Source: Candidatus Francisella endociliophora (GTDB lineage Bacteria; Pseudomonadota; Gammaproteobacteria; Francisellales; Francisellaceae). Taken from it: a stretch of 64,000 nt of DNA. Positions within the stretch are counted from its first letter, which is position 1. Every line of letters starts with the position of its first letter. The DNA lies in contig NZ_CP009574.1 of assembly GCF_000764555.1 (NCBI RefSeq), forward strand, positions 744,001 to 808,000, in the 5' to 3' direction. A program made the position numbers and the translations under genes. The notes under the pieces were generated by a model. The model did no database searches. It was given only the letters and a program-made list of their open reading frames with translations, and was not told where the DNA came from. Below, piece by piece: positions 36,775 through 48,984 of the stretch.

Positions 36775-37929
36775 TCATAACTTCGCAAAGTAACCTTCGT
36801 TATTTCTTGAAATCTTATCTACTTCAGCTAGTTCTAGATTAATAATGTTTCCAGAGTTGTGAGCAATAAGCTCAGGGAGCGTTAAACTTAGCCCCTTTTC
36901 TAGAGACTTAAATAAAATAATACATATCCCATGCTCAAGATCTCCTTGTATATGATCTTTAATATTATCTATCTCAGCAATACCTATAGTCCAATTCATT
37001 TTCCTTGAAATATTCAAGTTAAGAGTAAGATATTTAAACGAAGGTATAATGGTTAATGTAACTCCATTTGATACGCCGCACTCCCTTTTCAAGAAGTCAT
37101 TATCTTGGCCTAAATTACTTTGCCCAACTATAGCAGGCTCTCTATCTCCTTCTCTGAACCATAAAGCTTTATGCAGTTCATTTGTATATTCTGAGTTATT
37201 AAAATCATCCCCAAACAAGACATGACCAAGACCAATCGCCAGTTTGGCCATAAAGCGAATATCATGACGAAGATACATTGAAAACTTATTTTCACGCTTC
37301 TGCCCATTACTGCACATATTATTAAAGTACTTGATTCTCATTAAATCCAAGTTATCTGGCTCGGAAAAACCGATATCAACCAAATTAGCTCCTTTGACTT
37401 GTGTGCATGATATTTTCCTAACTTTACGTCCTTTAAATGCATCCTTGAATGATAACCAAGTAATTATAGGATTCTTTATAGAGCGTTCTGACCATATAAA
37501 GTATGCTCTAGTCCTTACTTTTTTAACTGTCCTAGGATTTCCGCCAGAATACCAATACATTCTTTCGTCAGTAGGACGAATCCAGTAAATTTGTTCCCCT
37601 AGAGGACCAATCCAGCATTCACAAATTTCATCCTCTTTCATTTCTGAAGGTACAAGATCAGATATTCCTATATTTCTTAATGGAAGTGGTACTGGTTTAT
37701 CAGGATTAAAGAAAGCGTATGCGGCCTCATTCAGTTCATTAAAAACCAAGAAGTCCTTTTCAAAAGAAGCATCAACAAAAAGACCTAAGTTACTATTGCA
37801 CGTTACACACACATTTCTGGTCTTCAAATAGTCAGGAGCATGAGCTCCTCCTAAAAACTGTGAGATCACATGTTCTAATGTAAACTGTTTTTCGTCTTTA
37901 TTCGTTTTGCAGTAAATACAAACTTTCAA
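36775..37929 (-). CDS. HNH endonuclease-like protein
   Basis: 384 residues starting with TTG at 37929; AGAAGGA 8 bases upstream supports this start, and no in-frame ATG is nearby. The N-terminus is a zinc-stabilised HNH (beta-beta-alpha-metal) module: CIYC at residue 4, TLEHVISQFLGG near 17, CVTCNSNLG near 41. The remaining 330 residues are unlike any family I can name; they include tryptophan-rich segments (ECWIGPLGEQIYWIRP). HNH proteins with long unknown C-termini are common in defence and mobile islands. It forms a two-gene unit with the CoiA-like gene downstream and has its own strong promoter. Confidence 0.75.
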   Translation of the reverse strand: MKVCIYCKTNKDEKQFTLEHVISQFLGGAHAPDYLKTRNVCVTCNSNLGLFVDASFEKDFLVFNELNEAAYAFFNPDKPVPLPLRNIGISDLVPSEMKEDEICECWIGPLGEQIYWIRPTDERMYWYSGGNPRTVKKVRTRAYFIWSERSIKNPIITWLSFKDAFKGRKVRKISCTQVKGANLVDIGFSEPDNLDLMRIKYFNNMCSNGQKRENKFSMYLRHDIRFMAKLAIGLGHVLFGDDFNNSEYTNELHKALWFREGDREPAIVGQSNLGQDNDFLKRECGVSNGVTLTIIPSFKYLTLNLNISRKMNWTIGIAEIDNIKDHIQGDLEHGICIILFKSLEKGLSLTLPELIAHNSGNIINLELAEVDKISRNNEGYFAKL

Positions 37930-37996
37930 CTCATAATCCTTCTGACTAAATATCCCAGCAGATAACTTGGGAGCCTAACGATTATTAAATACAGCA

Positions 37997-38025
37997 ATTA
38001 TAATTATATCTCATTACGCATTCAA
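37997..38025 (-). promoter_or_regulatory. Strong sigma-70-type promoter of the HNH/CoiA-like pair
   Basis: Reading the minus strand: TTGAAT (38025-38020), a 17-base spacer, and a perfect TATAAT (38002-37997). A second TATAAT is directly adjacent (38008-38003). Transcription would start about 60 bases before the TTG start codon. It is one of the best promoter matches in the window. Confidence 0.65.
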
Positions 38026-38123
38026 ATTATCTTACAAATAGATAAACATTTTAACTACACAATGTTATATACATGATAATCACATCTATATAAAACACCT
38101 AAACAAAAAAGCCATTATCCCAA

Positions 38124-39551
38124 TCACGATACAAATTGATATAACCTATCAAAACTAACCAATTTCCACTCCCAATTTGGCGAGCCAACCGTACCTGGGG
38201 TATTTAGCCTAGCATGACCATCTAACTCTAGTATATCTTGAATTGGTAAAATCACATATTCAGCTTCACAACTAAGCAGATACTTAATAATCTTTCTAAA
38301 AATATTTCTATCATTAGCTTTGAAATATTTCTTTAACAGCTTTCTTTGGTACCTATTTAGTTCATCAAAATACCAGCCTTTGAGAGTATTATTATCATGA
38401 GTTCCAGAGTAAGCAACAATATTTGCATCTTCAATAAAGCTACCAGTCTTTAAATCAAAATGAAAAGGAAAAACTTTCATACCTTTTAGATTATAATGAT
38501 CTCGAAGCTCAAACACTTCTTCGCGTAAGTCGCCTAAATCTTCAGCTATAATATTAGCATTAGGTAACTTCTTATAAATCGTATCAAAGAACTTATAACC
38601 TGGAGCTTCAACCCATTCACCATTTATTGCTGTAGTTTCACCCGCTGGAATCTTCCAATAGGTATCAAAAGCCCTAAAATGATCAATTCGCACAATATCA
38701 AAAAGCTTAAAATTACCATTTAAACGATCTATCCAAAATTCAAAATCAGTATCTTCTAACTTCTCCCAGTCATATAACGGATTGCCCCATAATTGGCCTG
38801 TCTCTGAGAAAAAGTCAGGTGGAACACCAGCAACAAAAGTAGGATTTTGATCTTTATCTAATAAAAATACATCTTGATGTTCCCATACATCTGCAGAGTC
38901 AAAACCTAAGTAAATAGGTAAATCGCCCATAATTTCGATATTATTTTCATTTGCATATTTCTTAAGCTCAAACCATTGCTTATAAAAGACAAACTGTAAA
39001 AATAGTTCATAATCAATATCTGTCTGAAACTCACTTAGATCTATAGATTTTTCTTTAATCCAATTCTTATAAGACTTATCCCAAAGGTTCCAAGCTTGAT
39101 CATCATTTGCTTTTCTAAATGCTTTGAAAATAGCATAGTTTTTAACCCAAGGATTTTGAGCTATAAAATCATTATACTCTTGTTCAAACTTAGTTTTTAA
39201 ACTTTGAAAATTGCTAAATGCTTCTTCAAGATATTTATCTTTAAAATCACGAACTAGTTCGTATTCAACCTTATCAGAATCTGCATTTAGATTTTTAAGA
39301 GAAGATTCTTCAAGTAAACCATAATCAACCAACTTTTCTAAGCTAATATATATTTCATCACCAGCAAAAGATGAGCTGGCTTGATATGGAGAATTGCCAT
39401 ACCCAAGAGGAGTTAGAGGCAAAACCTGCCAAATATTGATATTTTTCTGCTTTAAAATATCTATAAATTCATAAGCATTTTTACCTAAATCACCAATACC
39501 GTGTTGGCTTGGTAAACTTGATATAGCTAATAAGATTCCAGCTTTTTTCAT
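38124..39551 (-). CDS. malQ: 4-alpha-glucanotransferase (amylomaltase)
   Basis: 475 residues, the short Thermus/plant type and not the roughly 700-residue E. coli type. It moves glucan chains between maltodextrins and supplies acceptors for phosphorylase. GH77 signatures: WQVLPLTPLGYGNSPYQA near residue 42, IMGDLPIYLGFDSADVW near 200, the nucleophile region VRIDHFRAFDTYW near 285, IAEDLGD near 333 and the YSGTHDNNT motif near 387. It is the last gene of the minus-strand glycogen run, separated from glgP by the second structured repeat. Confidence 0.95.
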   Translation of the reverse strand: MKKAGILLAISSLPSQHGIGDLGKNAYEFIDILKQKNINIWQVLPLTPLGYGNSPYQASSSFAGDEIYISLEKLVDYGLLEESSLKNLNADSDKVEYELVRDFKDKYLEEAFSNFQSLKTKFEQEYNDFIAQNPWVKNYAIFKAFRKANDDQAWNLWDKSYKNWIKEKSIDLSEFQTDIDYELFLQFVFYKQWFELKKYANENNIEIMGDLPIYLGFDSADVWEHQDVFLLDKDQNPTFVAGVPPDFFSETGQLWGNPLYDWEKLEDTDFEFWIDRLNGNFKLFDIVRIDHFRAFDTYWKIPAGETTAINGEWVEAPGYKFFDTIYKKLPNANIIAEDLGDLREEVFELRDHYNLKGMKVFPFHFDLKTGSFIEDANIVAYSGTHDNNTLKGWYFDELNRYQRKLLKKYFKANDRNIFRKIIKYLLSCEAEYVILPIQDILELDGHARLNTPGTVGSPNWEWKLVSFDRLYQFVS

Positions 39552-39570
39552 ACACTCTCTCTACATCTAA

Positions 39571-39764
39571 AAAATGCACCTTGCGGCAAGCTGTTGTAAA
39601 TTAATGGTATAACAGTTACAACTGTCTGAGCATAAGTGAGTTTTGTAACTGTCGTTAATTTACAACATAGCGAGAGCATAGTGCTAGGCAGTTTTGCATA
39701 CTTTTTCTGCCATGAAAAAAGTATGTCGCTATAACTTGCAAAGCAAGTAGCGAAACTACCTTTT
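39571..39764 (-). repeat. 194-bp structured intergenic element, copy 2
   Basis: It fills the 216-base gap between glgP and malQ and has the same length and orientation as copy 1. The long stem at 39594-39665 pairs TTGTAAATTAA with TTAATTTACAA (11 bp) and ACAGTTACAA with TTGTAACTGT (10 bp). The hairpin at 39697-39725 is CATACTTTTT/AAAAAGTATG. The hairpin at 39728-39751 has ACTTGC/GCAAGT inside GCTA/TAGC. An 84-codon open frame across it is not a gene. Confidence 0.8.
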
Positions 39765-39767
39765 AAA

Positions 39768-42038
39768 TTAAATCTTCCAAATATCTTTATTATACTGAGC
39801 AATAGTTCTATCAGAGCTAAAGAAACCAGCTTTACCGATATTCACCAAGCTCATTTTCAACCAATGCTCACGGTCTTCATAGTCTCTAAATGCTTGATCT
39901 TTAACCTTAATATAATCAACTAAATCAATTAAAGTCATAAACCAATCTTTACTGATTAACTCATTAAATAATGGTATTAATTTGTCTTTATCGCCTATTG
40001 ATAGCATTGTCGGTGAGATTATAAAATCTACAACATTTTTTATAACAGAATTATGATAATAATCTATTGATCTATAACCTTCTGTTTTATATAAATCAAT
40101 GATCGTATCACTATCTTTGCCAAAAGTATAAATATTTGCACTTCCTACTAAATCAGCAATCTCAACGTTCGCACCATCCATAGTACCAAGTGTAATAGCT
40201 CCATTTAGCATAAACTTCATATTACCAGTACCGCTAGCCTCTTTTGATGCTAAAGATATTTGCTCAGAAACATCTGTCGCTGGTATTAGCTTCTCCGCAA
40301 CACTTACATTATAGTTCTCCACAAATAACACGCGAATATGCTCGTTCACATCTTCATCATTATTTATAAGCTCTTGTAAACATAAAATCAGATGAATAAT
40401 GTGCTTAGCGATTGTATATGCTGGAGCAGCTTTTCCTCCAAATATAAAGTTAATTGGACGCTCTGGCTTTGGATATAGTCCTGATTTAATCTCAAGATAC
40501 TTGTGAATAATATACAAAGCATTCATTTGCTGGCGTTTATACTCATGAATTCTCTTAATCTGAACATCAAAAATACCATTTTCTAAAAGATTCACACCAG
40601 AGTAATAACTAGCAAAATCAATAAACTGTTCTTTTTTAGTTTTCTTGATCTCTTCAAGTTTAGCTAATACTGTTTTATCATTATGATAAGCAAGTAACTC
40701 TTCCAGTTCCTTAGTATCTTTTATGAATTCATCACCAATTAGCTCTTTCAAATAAGATGCCAACTCCGGATTTGCTTGTAACAACCAGCGTCTAAATGTA
40801 ATACCATTTGTCTTATTGTTAAATTTACTCGGATATAAATCATTGAAATGTTTTAGTTCAGAGTTTTTTAGAATCTCTGTATGTAGTGCTGCTACACCAT
40901 TAACACTAAAGCTATAATGAATACAAATATGCGCCATGTGAACACGATCATCTTCATCAATGATTGCTAGCTCTGGGGCATCATATTTTTCTTTGATTTT
41001 TTTATCTAGGTATTTGATAATCTCGATCATTTCTGTAGATAAAACTTGCTCTAAATAGCTCAATGGCCATTTCTCTAAAGCTTCTGCCAAAATAGTATGG
41101 TTTGTATAAGCTGTCGTTTTGCTCACAAGCTCAATAGCTTTATCAATATCTATACCATTAGCAACTAACTGGCGAATTAGCTCAGGAATAACCAAAGTTG
41201 GGTGAGTATCATTAATTTGAACAACAGCATGATCTGGCAAGTTTTCTAGCGAATAGCCTTTGCTAGTAATATCTGAGAATATTAAACTCACAGCATTACT
41301 TACCATAAAATACTGTTGATAAATTCTTAGAAGATGTCCATCTTCATCACTATCATCTGGGTATAAAAATAACGTTAAATTCTTTTTGATAGCTGTTTTA
41401 TCAAATGTAATTCCATCTTCAATAATGCTGGGATCCACACTATCAATATCAAATAAACACAGTTTGTTTACAAAATTATTTTCATAACCAACCACATCAA
41501 TTTCACATAGCTGAGATTTCACACTAAAATCTCTAAAATTAACTATATAGTTAACATCTTTCTTATTTAGCCAACCTTGCTTTTCTATCCAAGGATTTCT
41601 TTTTTCATTCTGGCTATTATCTTTAAATTTCTGTTTAAATAAACCATAGTGATAGTTCAAGCTAACGCCAGTCCCAGGAATACCTAAAGATGCTATCGAG
41701 TCTAAGAAACAAGCGGCTAATCTTCCTAAACCGCCATTACCTAAAGATGGTTCTGGCTCAAATTCTTCAATTTGGACGATATCTTTACCACTATCCTTTA
41801 ATATCTGACTAATTTCATCATAAATGCCCAAATTCATCAGGTTACTAATTAGCATCTTTCCTATAAGAAATTCACTAGATATATAGTACACCTTTTTTTT
41901 AGCATCATATTCTGGAAGTTTTGCAGTTTGTTTTTTTGTATAAGCTAAAAGGGCATAATACAATTCATGATCATTTGCTTTGCTAATTTCACAGTCTAAT
42001 AGTTCTTCAAGTTGTAACTTGATATTATTTTCTTTCAT
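39768..42038 (-). CDS. glgP: Glycogen/maltodextrin phosphorylase
   Basis: 756 residues (E. coli GlgP 815). It releases glucose-1-phosphate from glycogen. [20 protein letters not shown] lies near residue 100, [19 protein letters not shown] near 272, and the PLP lysine motif [14 protein letters not shown] near 605. The protein is shorter than the E. coli enzyme, mainly in surface regions between these motifs, and resembles the shorter clostridial type. It lies between glgA and malQ. Confidence 0.95.
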   Translation of the reverse strand: MKENNIKLQLEELLDCEISKANDHELYYALLAYTKKQTAKLPEYDAKKKVYYISSEFLIGKMLISNLMNLGIYDEISQILKDSGKDIVQIEEFEPEPSLGNGGLGRLAACFLDSIASLGIPGTGVSLNYHYGLFKQKFKDNSQNEKRNPWIEKQGWLNKKDVNYIVNFRDFSVKSQLCEIDVVGYENNFVNKLCLFDIDSVDPSIIEDGITFDKTAIKKNLTLFLYPDDSDEDGHLLRIYQQYFMVSNAVSLIFSDITSKGYSLENLPDHAVVQINDTHPTLVIPELIRQLVANGIDIDKAIELVSKTTAYTNHTILAEALEKWPLSYLEQVLSTEMIEIIKYLDKKIKEKYDAPELAIIDEDDRVHMAHICIHYSFSVNGVAALHTEILKNSELKHFNDLYPSKFNNKTNGITFRRWLLQANPELASYLKELIGDEFIKDTKELEELLAYHNDKTVLAKLEEIKKTKKEQFIDFASYYSGVNLLENGIFDVQIKRIHEYKRQQMNALYIIHKYLEIKSGLYPKPERPINFIFGGKAAPAYTIAKHIIHLILCLQELINNDEDVNEHIRVLFVENYNVSVAEKLIPATDVSEQISLASKEASGTGNMKFMLNGAITLGTMDGANVEIADLVGSANIYTFGKDSDTIIDLYKTEGYRSIDYYHNSVIKNVVDFIISPTMLSIGDKDKLIPLFNELISKDWFMTLIDLVDYIKVKDQAFRDYEDREHWLKMSLVNIGKAGFFSSDRTIAQYNKDIWKI

Positions 42039-42113
42039 TTTATAAAACCTTTAACCTTTTCTAACAAAAAAGTTTATTTCAATTAAAATTCTTAGTAATT
42101 TGATTCAATGGGT

Positions 42114-42142
42114 ATAATGTCATTAAAATACTTTCTATACAA
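42114..42142 (-). promoter_or_regulatory. Possible promoter of glgP
   Basis: On the minus strand TTGTAT (42142-42137), 17 bases, then CATTAT (42119-42114), about 75 bases upstream of the glgP ATG. The -10 match is moderate. It would allow glgP-malQ to be expressed apart from glgC-glgA. Confidence 0.35.
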
Positions 42143-42163
42143 GATACGTAGATATTTTTTACT

Positions 42164-43618
42164 TTATTTAATCAGTTGCTGATAAATTTCAAGGATTTTC
42201 TTAGCAGCAACATCCCAACTAAAATTCTGGCGCATTGCTGCCTTTCTGACCTTCTTCCAATCAGTTTTGCGACTATATAACGCAAATGCTCTTTTTATTG
42301 CTGACTTATAATCATCTAACTCAAATTTATCAAACACAAATCCAGTAGCAATATCATCAGCTAAATTTTCAAGTGAAGAGTCAACAACAGTATCAGCAAG
42401 CCCACCAACTTTATGAACTAAAGGTAGGCTACCATAAATCAAACCATACAGCTGAGTTAATCCACAAGGTTCAAACCTAGATGGTACAAGTATCACATCA
42501 CAACCTGCTATTACTCTATGAGCTTGCTCTTCATCATAACCAATATGCGCTGCTATTGACTTAGGATATTTTTTAGCTAACTCAACAAAAGCATTTTCAA
42601 GATCTTTATCTCCACTACCTAGCACCACAAGCTGCCCACCTTTCTCAAGTATTTCAGTTACTCCAGCTAATACCAGTTTTAGACCTTTTTGCTCAGTCAA
42701 GCGAGTAACAATACCAAACAAAGGAGCTAAGTTTTGAGTTTTTAATCCATAAAAAGCTTGCAATGCTTTTTTACAATCAAGCTTATTTTCAATTCGTGAT
42801 ATTGAGTAATTCTGAATTATTAACTTATCCTTCTTAGGATTCCAAACATCAGGATCCACACCGTTTAGTATTCCATATAAATCATTTTGTCTTGTAGTTA
42901 ATAAACCAGATAGACCACAACCTTGTTCTTGAGTTTGAATTTCTTTTGCGTAAGTTGGGCTGACTGTAGTTATCTTATCAGCAAAATATAACCCTGCTTT
43001 TAGAAAAGACACATTACCATAAAACTCCAACCCATCAACAGACATAAACTCAGCAGGTAAATCAAGCTCTGAAAATACACTAAAAGGAAATAACCCTTGA
43101 TAGGCAAGATTATGTACAGTGAATATCGATTTCACATCAGTTCCTGCGTACATTTTGCTAGCTTTTAAATATGCTGGTACAAGGCCTGCATGCCAATCAT
43201 GTGCATGGACAACTTGAGGTCTAAAGGTCTCATCTAAGCCTTCTGCAATCTTTGCAGCAACCCAGCCAAGTAATGCAAATCTTAGATAGTTATCACTATA
43301 CGCTTGGCTATTTTCATCTGCATAAGGATTACCTTCTCTTTGATATAGATCTGGGGCATCAATAACATAAACTTCTGTATTTGTATCAGCAGTTTTACCA
43401 AGATATAGATCAATATTACTTGCTCTAAATTTTGGATAGATATTAGTTATTAGTTTCTTATCTTTAAGCTGTCGCATAAAGGCCGGGAAACCTGGAACTA
43501 AAATTCTATTTTTTACACCAAGTTTCTCAAGAGCCGGCGGTAATGCTGCTGTTACATCAGCCAAACCGCCTGTTTTTAATAATGGAAAAACTTCACTACA
43601 AACATGTAACACTTGCAT
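42164..43618 (-). CDS. glgA: Glycogen synthase (ADP-glucose type)
   Basis: 484 residues, GT5 family. It extends alpha-1,4-glucan from ADP-glucose. The N-terminal KTGGL loop (PLLKTGGLADVTAALP) lies near residue 13, HAHDWHAGLVPAYL near 139, IFTVHNLAYQG near 164 and the C-terminal catalytic region PSRFEPCGLTQLYGLIYG near 375. It is intact and full length. The gap of 148 bases to glgC suggests a possible separate promoter. Confidence 0.96.
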   Translation of the reverse strand: MQVLHVCSEVFPLLKTGGLADVTAALPPALEKLGVKNRILVPGFPAFMRQLKDKKLITNIYPKFRASNIDLYLGKTADTNTEVYVIDAPDLYQREGNPYADENSQAYSDNYLRFALLGWVAAKIAEGLDETFRPQVVHAHDWHAGLVPAYLKASKMYAGTDVKSIFTVHNLAYQGLFPFSVFSELDLPAEFMSVDGLEFYGNVSFLKAGLYFADKITTVSPTYAKEIQTQEQGCGLSGLLTTRQNDLYGILNGVDPDVWNPKKDKLIIQNYSISRIENKLDCKKALQAFYGLKTQNLAPLFGIVTRLTEQKGLKLVLAGVTEILEKGGQLVVLGSGDKDLENAFVELAKKYPKSIAAHIGYDEEQAHRVIAGCDVILVPSRFEPCGLTQLYGLIYGSLPLVHKVGGLADTVVDSSLENLADDIATGFVFDKFELDDYKSAIKRAFALYSRKTDWKKVRKAAMRQNFSWDVAAKKILEIYQQLIK

Positions 43619-43766
43619 TGAAAAATGCCTCTTAGAATTTAATATTCATATAGGCGTAAGTATATACCCAAAACGTGTGGAAATATAGATTTAGAATAAA
43701 TTGAAAATCTTAGAGACCACGTGTCTAAATTTAGAAACAGATTTCATATCCATACTATTAGAAGTT

Positions 43767-45032
43767 TTATTTCAGCTTATCAAGCATTTCTTGGGTAACT
43801 AGCACTACACCAGTATCTGTACGATGAAATCGCTTAGCATCTAACTCAGCATCAACACCAATCACAGTATTTGCTGGAATCTCACAACCTCTATCAACCA
43901 CAACTTTTTTCAAAGTACAGTTTTCACGTACTCTAACTTGAGGTAATAAAACAGACTGATCTATCTCACAAAACGATGATATCACTACACTTGAAAACAA
44001 TACTGAGTGAGATATCTCAGAACCAAGTACTATACACCCACCTGATGCAAGAGTATTTGTAATTACACCATGCTTCCCAGTTTTACCTGGCACAAACTTA
44101 GCTGGTGGTAGCTGCTCTTGAGCAGTCCAAATAGGCCAATGCTTATCATATAGGTTTAATTCAGGCATATTACTAGCTAAATCAAGATTTGCTTCCCAAA
44201 AAGAATCTATAGTTCCAACATCACGCCAATATGGTGCCACCCCATTAACTTGAGGTACACAAGACATGCTAAATGGATGAGCCAAAGCTTCAGATTTTGC
44301 AACTGCTGCAGGAATAATATCTTTACCAAAATCATGTGATGAATTAGGATTTTTAATATCCTGTTCTAACATTTCATATAGATATTTAGTATTAAATACA
44401 TAAATTCCCATACTTGCTAAACACCTTGTATCATCACCTGGAATTGTTGGTGCATCTGTTAATGGTTTTTCGACAAAATCAGTAATTCTTCTATCTTCAT
44501 CGATTCCCATAATACCAAAAGCGAATGCTTCTTCTTTTGGAATCTCAACACATCCTACCGTACATTCACGACCACTTTTTACATGATCTCTAAGCATCTC
44601 AGAATAATCCATCTTATAGATATGATCTCCAGCTAATACTACAATATACTCTGCATCATAAGATTTTAAAATATCTATATTTTGATAAATTGCATCTGCT
44701 GTACCACGATACCAATGCTCTTCATCAATTCTTTGTTGTGCTGGTAGTAAATCAATAAACTCATTAAGCTCACCACGCAAGAAACTCCAACCTCTTTGTA
44801 AGTGTCTTAATAATGAATGTGATTTATATTGTGTTACTACACCAATCTTACGAATACCAGAATTTAGACAATTTGATAACACAAAATCTATAATTCTAAA
44901 TTTACCACCAAAATAAACTGCCGGCTTTGCTCGATTATCAGTTAAGTTATACAATCTTGAACCACGACCACCAGCTAATACTAACGCAACTGTTTTTTTA
45001 TAGAGTTGGTGTGTAGATGTTTGTTCAGGCAT
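43767..45032 (-). CDS. glgC: Glucose-1-phosphate adenylyltransferase
   Basis: 421 residues. It makes ADP-glucose, the committed step of glycogen synthesis. The pyrophosphorylase signature [19 protein letters not shown] lies near residue 16, with [19 protein letters not shown] following; [13 protein letters not shown] lies near 130 and FVEKP near 186, and the C-terminal beta-helix is present. AGGAGA lies 6-8 bases before the ATG. It follows pgm by 32 bases, giving a pgm-glgC pair for glucose-6-phosphate to ADP-glucose. Confidence 0.96.
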   Translation of the reverse strand: MPEQTSTHQLYKKTVALVLAGGRGSRLYNLTDNRAKPAVYFGGKFRIIDFVLSNCLNSGIRKIGVVTQYKSHSLLRHLQRGWSFLRGELNEFIDLLPAQQRIDEEHWYRGTADAIYQNIDILKSYDAEYIVVLAGDHIYKMDYSEMLRDHVKSGRECTVGCVEIPKEEAFAFGIMGIDEDRRITDFVEKPLTDAPTIPGDDTRCLASMGIYVFNTKYLYEMLEQDIKNPNSSHDFGKDIIPAAVAKSEALAHPFSMSCVPQVNGVAPYWRDVGTIDSFWEANLDLASNMPELNLYDKHWPIWTAQEQLPPAKFVPGKTGKHGVITNTLASGGCIVLGSEISHSVLFSSVVISSFCEIDQSVLLPQVRVRENCTLKKVVVDRGCEIPANTVIGVDAELDAKRFHRTDTGVVLVTQEMLDKLK

Positions 45033-45064
45033 ATTATATCTCCTTATAAATTGTCACACTAAAT

Positions 45065-46720
<1,656 letters not shown>

Positions 46721-46921
46721 TTACTGATGAATCAGTTGAATGACATATACATCAATATTATCACTATGGCTTTGAATTTAAAATTGCTTATTTTAATTAA
46801 AAAAATTAAATAACAAAAATACAGCTTTTTACTCGTTTTATCATTATGTAATGGTATACAATTAGTAATATACGTCTATTGTTATTAGAATTCTGACTCA
46901 AATTTTTATTGGGAGATTTTT

Positions 46922-48826
46922 ATGAGTAACTCTAACTCAAATATACAAGATTTAGATAGATATTACTTTCACGAAGGCAAACATATTTACGCCTACAATT
47001 TTATGGGTGCGCATCAAGCAAAAGAAAATAATGTAAACGGTATAAGGTTTACAACATGGGCCCCAAATGCAAAAAGTGTTTGTGTTATTGGTGATTTCTG
47101 TCACTGGGAAATCAAAGATGAACATTATATGTTCGATATAAGTGGTGCTGGGCTTTGGAGTGTTTTCATACCCAATGTAAAATCTGGTGATAAATACAAG
47201 TTTGTAGTTACAAATAAAGATACAAATCACTATGTTTACAAGAGTGACCCTTATGCGTTTAAATCAGAACTAAGACCCAACACAGCATCTGTTGTAAATA
47301 CTAAGACAGAGTATAAATGGCACGATGAAAAATGGCTCAAAAAACGCGCTAAAATAAATCATTATGAAACACCCATGAACACCTATGAGCTGCATTTAGC
47401 TTCTTGGAAGACAAAAGATGGTGAGTTCATGACTTATGAAGAAATAGCTGAGACACTACCAGAGTATGTCAAAGAAATGGGTTATACACATGTTGAATTC
47501 ATGCCTCTACATGAACACCCATTAGATGCTTCTTGGGGTTATCAACCAACTGGTTTTTATTCGATAAACTCTCGACATGGTGATCCAGTAGGGCTTAAAC
47601 ACCTTATAGATAAACTCCACACTCATGATATAGGAGTTATTTTAGATTGGGTACCGGGGCATTTCTGCAAAGATGAACATGGACTAATAAACTTTGATGG
47701 TAGCGCCTGCTATGAATACCAAGAACCGACAAAAGCTGATAATAAGGGCTGGGGAACATACAATTTTGATTTAGGTCGTAATGAAGTTAAATGCTTTTTA
47801 ATATCCAATGCAATGTACTGGATTAACGAATATCATGTTGATGGTCTTCGTGTAGATGCGGTATCAAATATCCTCTATCTAAACTACGATAGAGATGAAG
47901 GTCAGTGGAAGCCAAATATTCACGGTGGACATGAGAATCTTGAAGGTATTGCATTCTTAAAGGAATTAAATGGGGTACTAAAACATACTTGTAAAGGTGT
48001 CATAACGATTGCAGAAGAATCATCTGCATGGCCAGATATTACAACTCCTGCCCAAGATGGTGGTTTAGGATTTGATTTCAAATGGAATATGGGCTGGATG
48101 AATGATACTCTTCGTTATATTGCTCTAGATCCTGTTTATCGTAAATATCACCATCACCTGATAACTTTCTCTATGACTTATCACTACTCAGAGAAGTTTA
48201 TTTTATCAATCTCACATGACGAGGTTGTACATGGTAAAAAACCTCTAGTTGATAAAATGTGGGGAGACTTATGGAACAAATATGCAGGATTACGCTTGTA
48301 TTTAACATATATGATCGGACATCCTGGTAAAAAGCTTATCTTCATGGGTAGTGAGTTTGGACAGTTTATCGAGTGGCGTGAGTTTGAGCAATTACAGTGG
48401 CAAATAATAGATGAGTACCAACCCCACAGAGAAACTCTATCATTCTTTAAAAAGCTAAATGAGTTTTATAAAAAAGAAACTGCTTTATGGGAATGTGATT
48501 ATGATCATAGCGGCTTTCAATGGATTGACGCTAACAATTCAGAACAAAGTATTTTATCTTTTGTTAGAAATAGCAAAGACAACAAAGAGAGCTTAGTTTT
48601 TGTATGCAACTTCACTCCTGTTACCTACTATGACTATCATTTAGGTGTTCCCAAAGCAGGTTCATATACAGAAGTATTTAATTCAGATAAACTTGAGTTC
48701 GGTGGCTCTGGCCAAATCATGTCTGATGAGATATTTACAGCTAACGAATCTACTCATGGCTTCGATCAAAGAATTACTATCAAAATTCCTCCAATGGCAG
48801 CTATAGTTCTTAAATTGAAGCAATAA
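46922..48826 (+). CDS. glgB: 1,4-alpha-glucan branching enzyme
   Basis: 634 residues. It introduces alpha-1,6 branches into glycogen. An N-terminal CBM48 domain ([10 protein letters not shown]-type segment near residue 40) precedes a GH13 barrel: [11 protein letters not shown] near 238, nucleophile region [12 protein letters not shown] near 310, acid [11 protein letters not shown] near 362 and [12 protein letters not shown] near 428. GGGAG lies 7 bases before the ATG. It opens the plus-strand half of the glycogen locus. Confidence 0.96.
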   Translation: MSNSNSNIQDLDRYYFHEGKHIYAYNFMGAHQAKENNVNGIRFTTWAPNAKSVCVIGDFCHWEIKDEHYMFDISGAGLWSVFIPNVKSGDKYKFVVTNKDTNHYVYKSDPYAFKSELRPNTASVVNTKTEYKWHDEKWLKKRAKINHYETPMNTYELHLASWKTKDGEFMTYEEIAETLPEYVKEMGYTHVEFMPLHEHPLDASWGYQPTGFYSINSRHGDPVGLKHLIDKLHTHDIGVILDWVPGHFCKDEHGLINFDGSACYEYQEPTKADNKGWGTYNFDLGRNEVKCFLISNAMYWINEYHVDGLRVDAVSNILYLNYDRDEGQWKPNIHGGHENLEGIAFLKELNGVLKHTCKGVITIAEESSAWPDITTPAQDGGLGFDFKWNMGWMNDTLRYIALDPVYRKYHHHLITFSMTYHYSEKFILSISHDEVVHGKKPLVDKMWGDLWNKYAGLRLYLTYMIGHPGKKLIFMGSEFGQFIEWREFEQLQWQIIDEYQPHRETLSFFKKLNEFYKKETALWECDYDHSGFQWIDANNSEQSILSFVRNSKDNKESLVFVCNFTPVTYYDYHLGVPKAGSYTEVFNSDKLEFGGSGQIMSDEIFTANESTHGFDQRITIKIPPMAAIVLKLKQ

Positions 48827-48984
48827 TTTCTTTCTAGATAATTTTATCTATGACTTTTAACTAATCCTTTATCGTTCACAGCGATGACAAAAGCGGAAAC
48901 CTGTGTTTTCAACTCTTTTACGTATATAATAAAAAGTTAATTTTTAATATTTATTAAACCCATACAAAGTTACCGGATTTTTTT

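Noticed and set aside
39548-39802. An 84-codon minus-strand open frame between glgP and malQ
   Set aside because: It lies entirely over the structured repeat and the ends of both flanking genes. It has no protein-like pattern, and its sequence follows the palindromes.
43640-43766. CACGTG-containing repeats between glgA and glgC as a regulator site
   Set aside because: ACGTGTGG and CCACGTGT are not inverted complements over their full length, and no regulator with such a site is known here.
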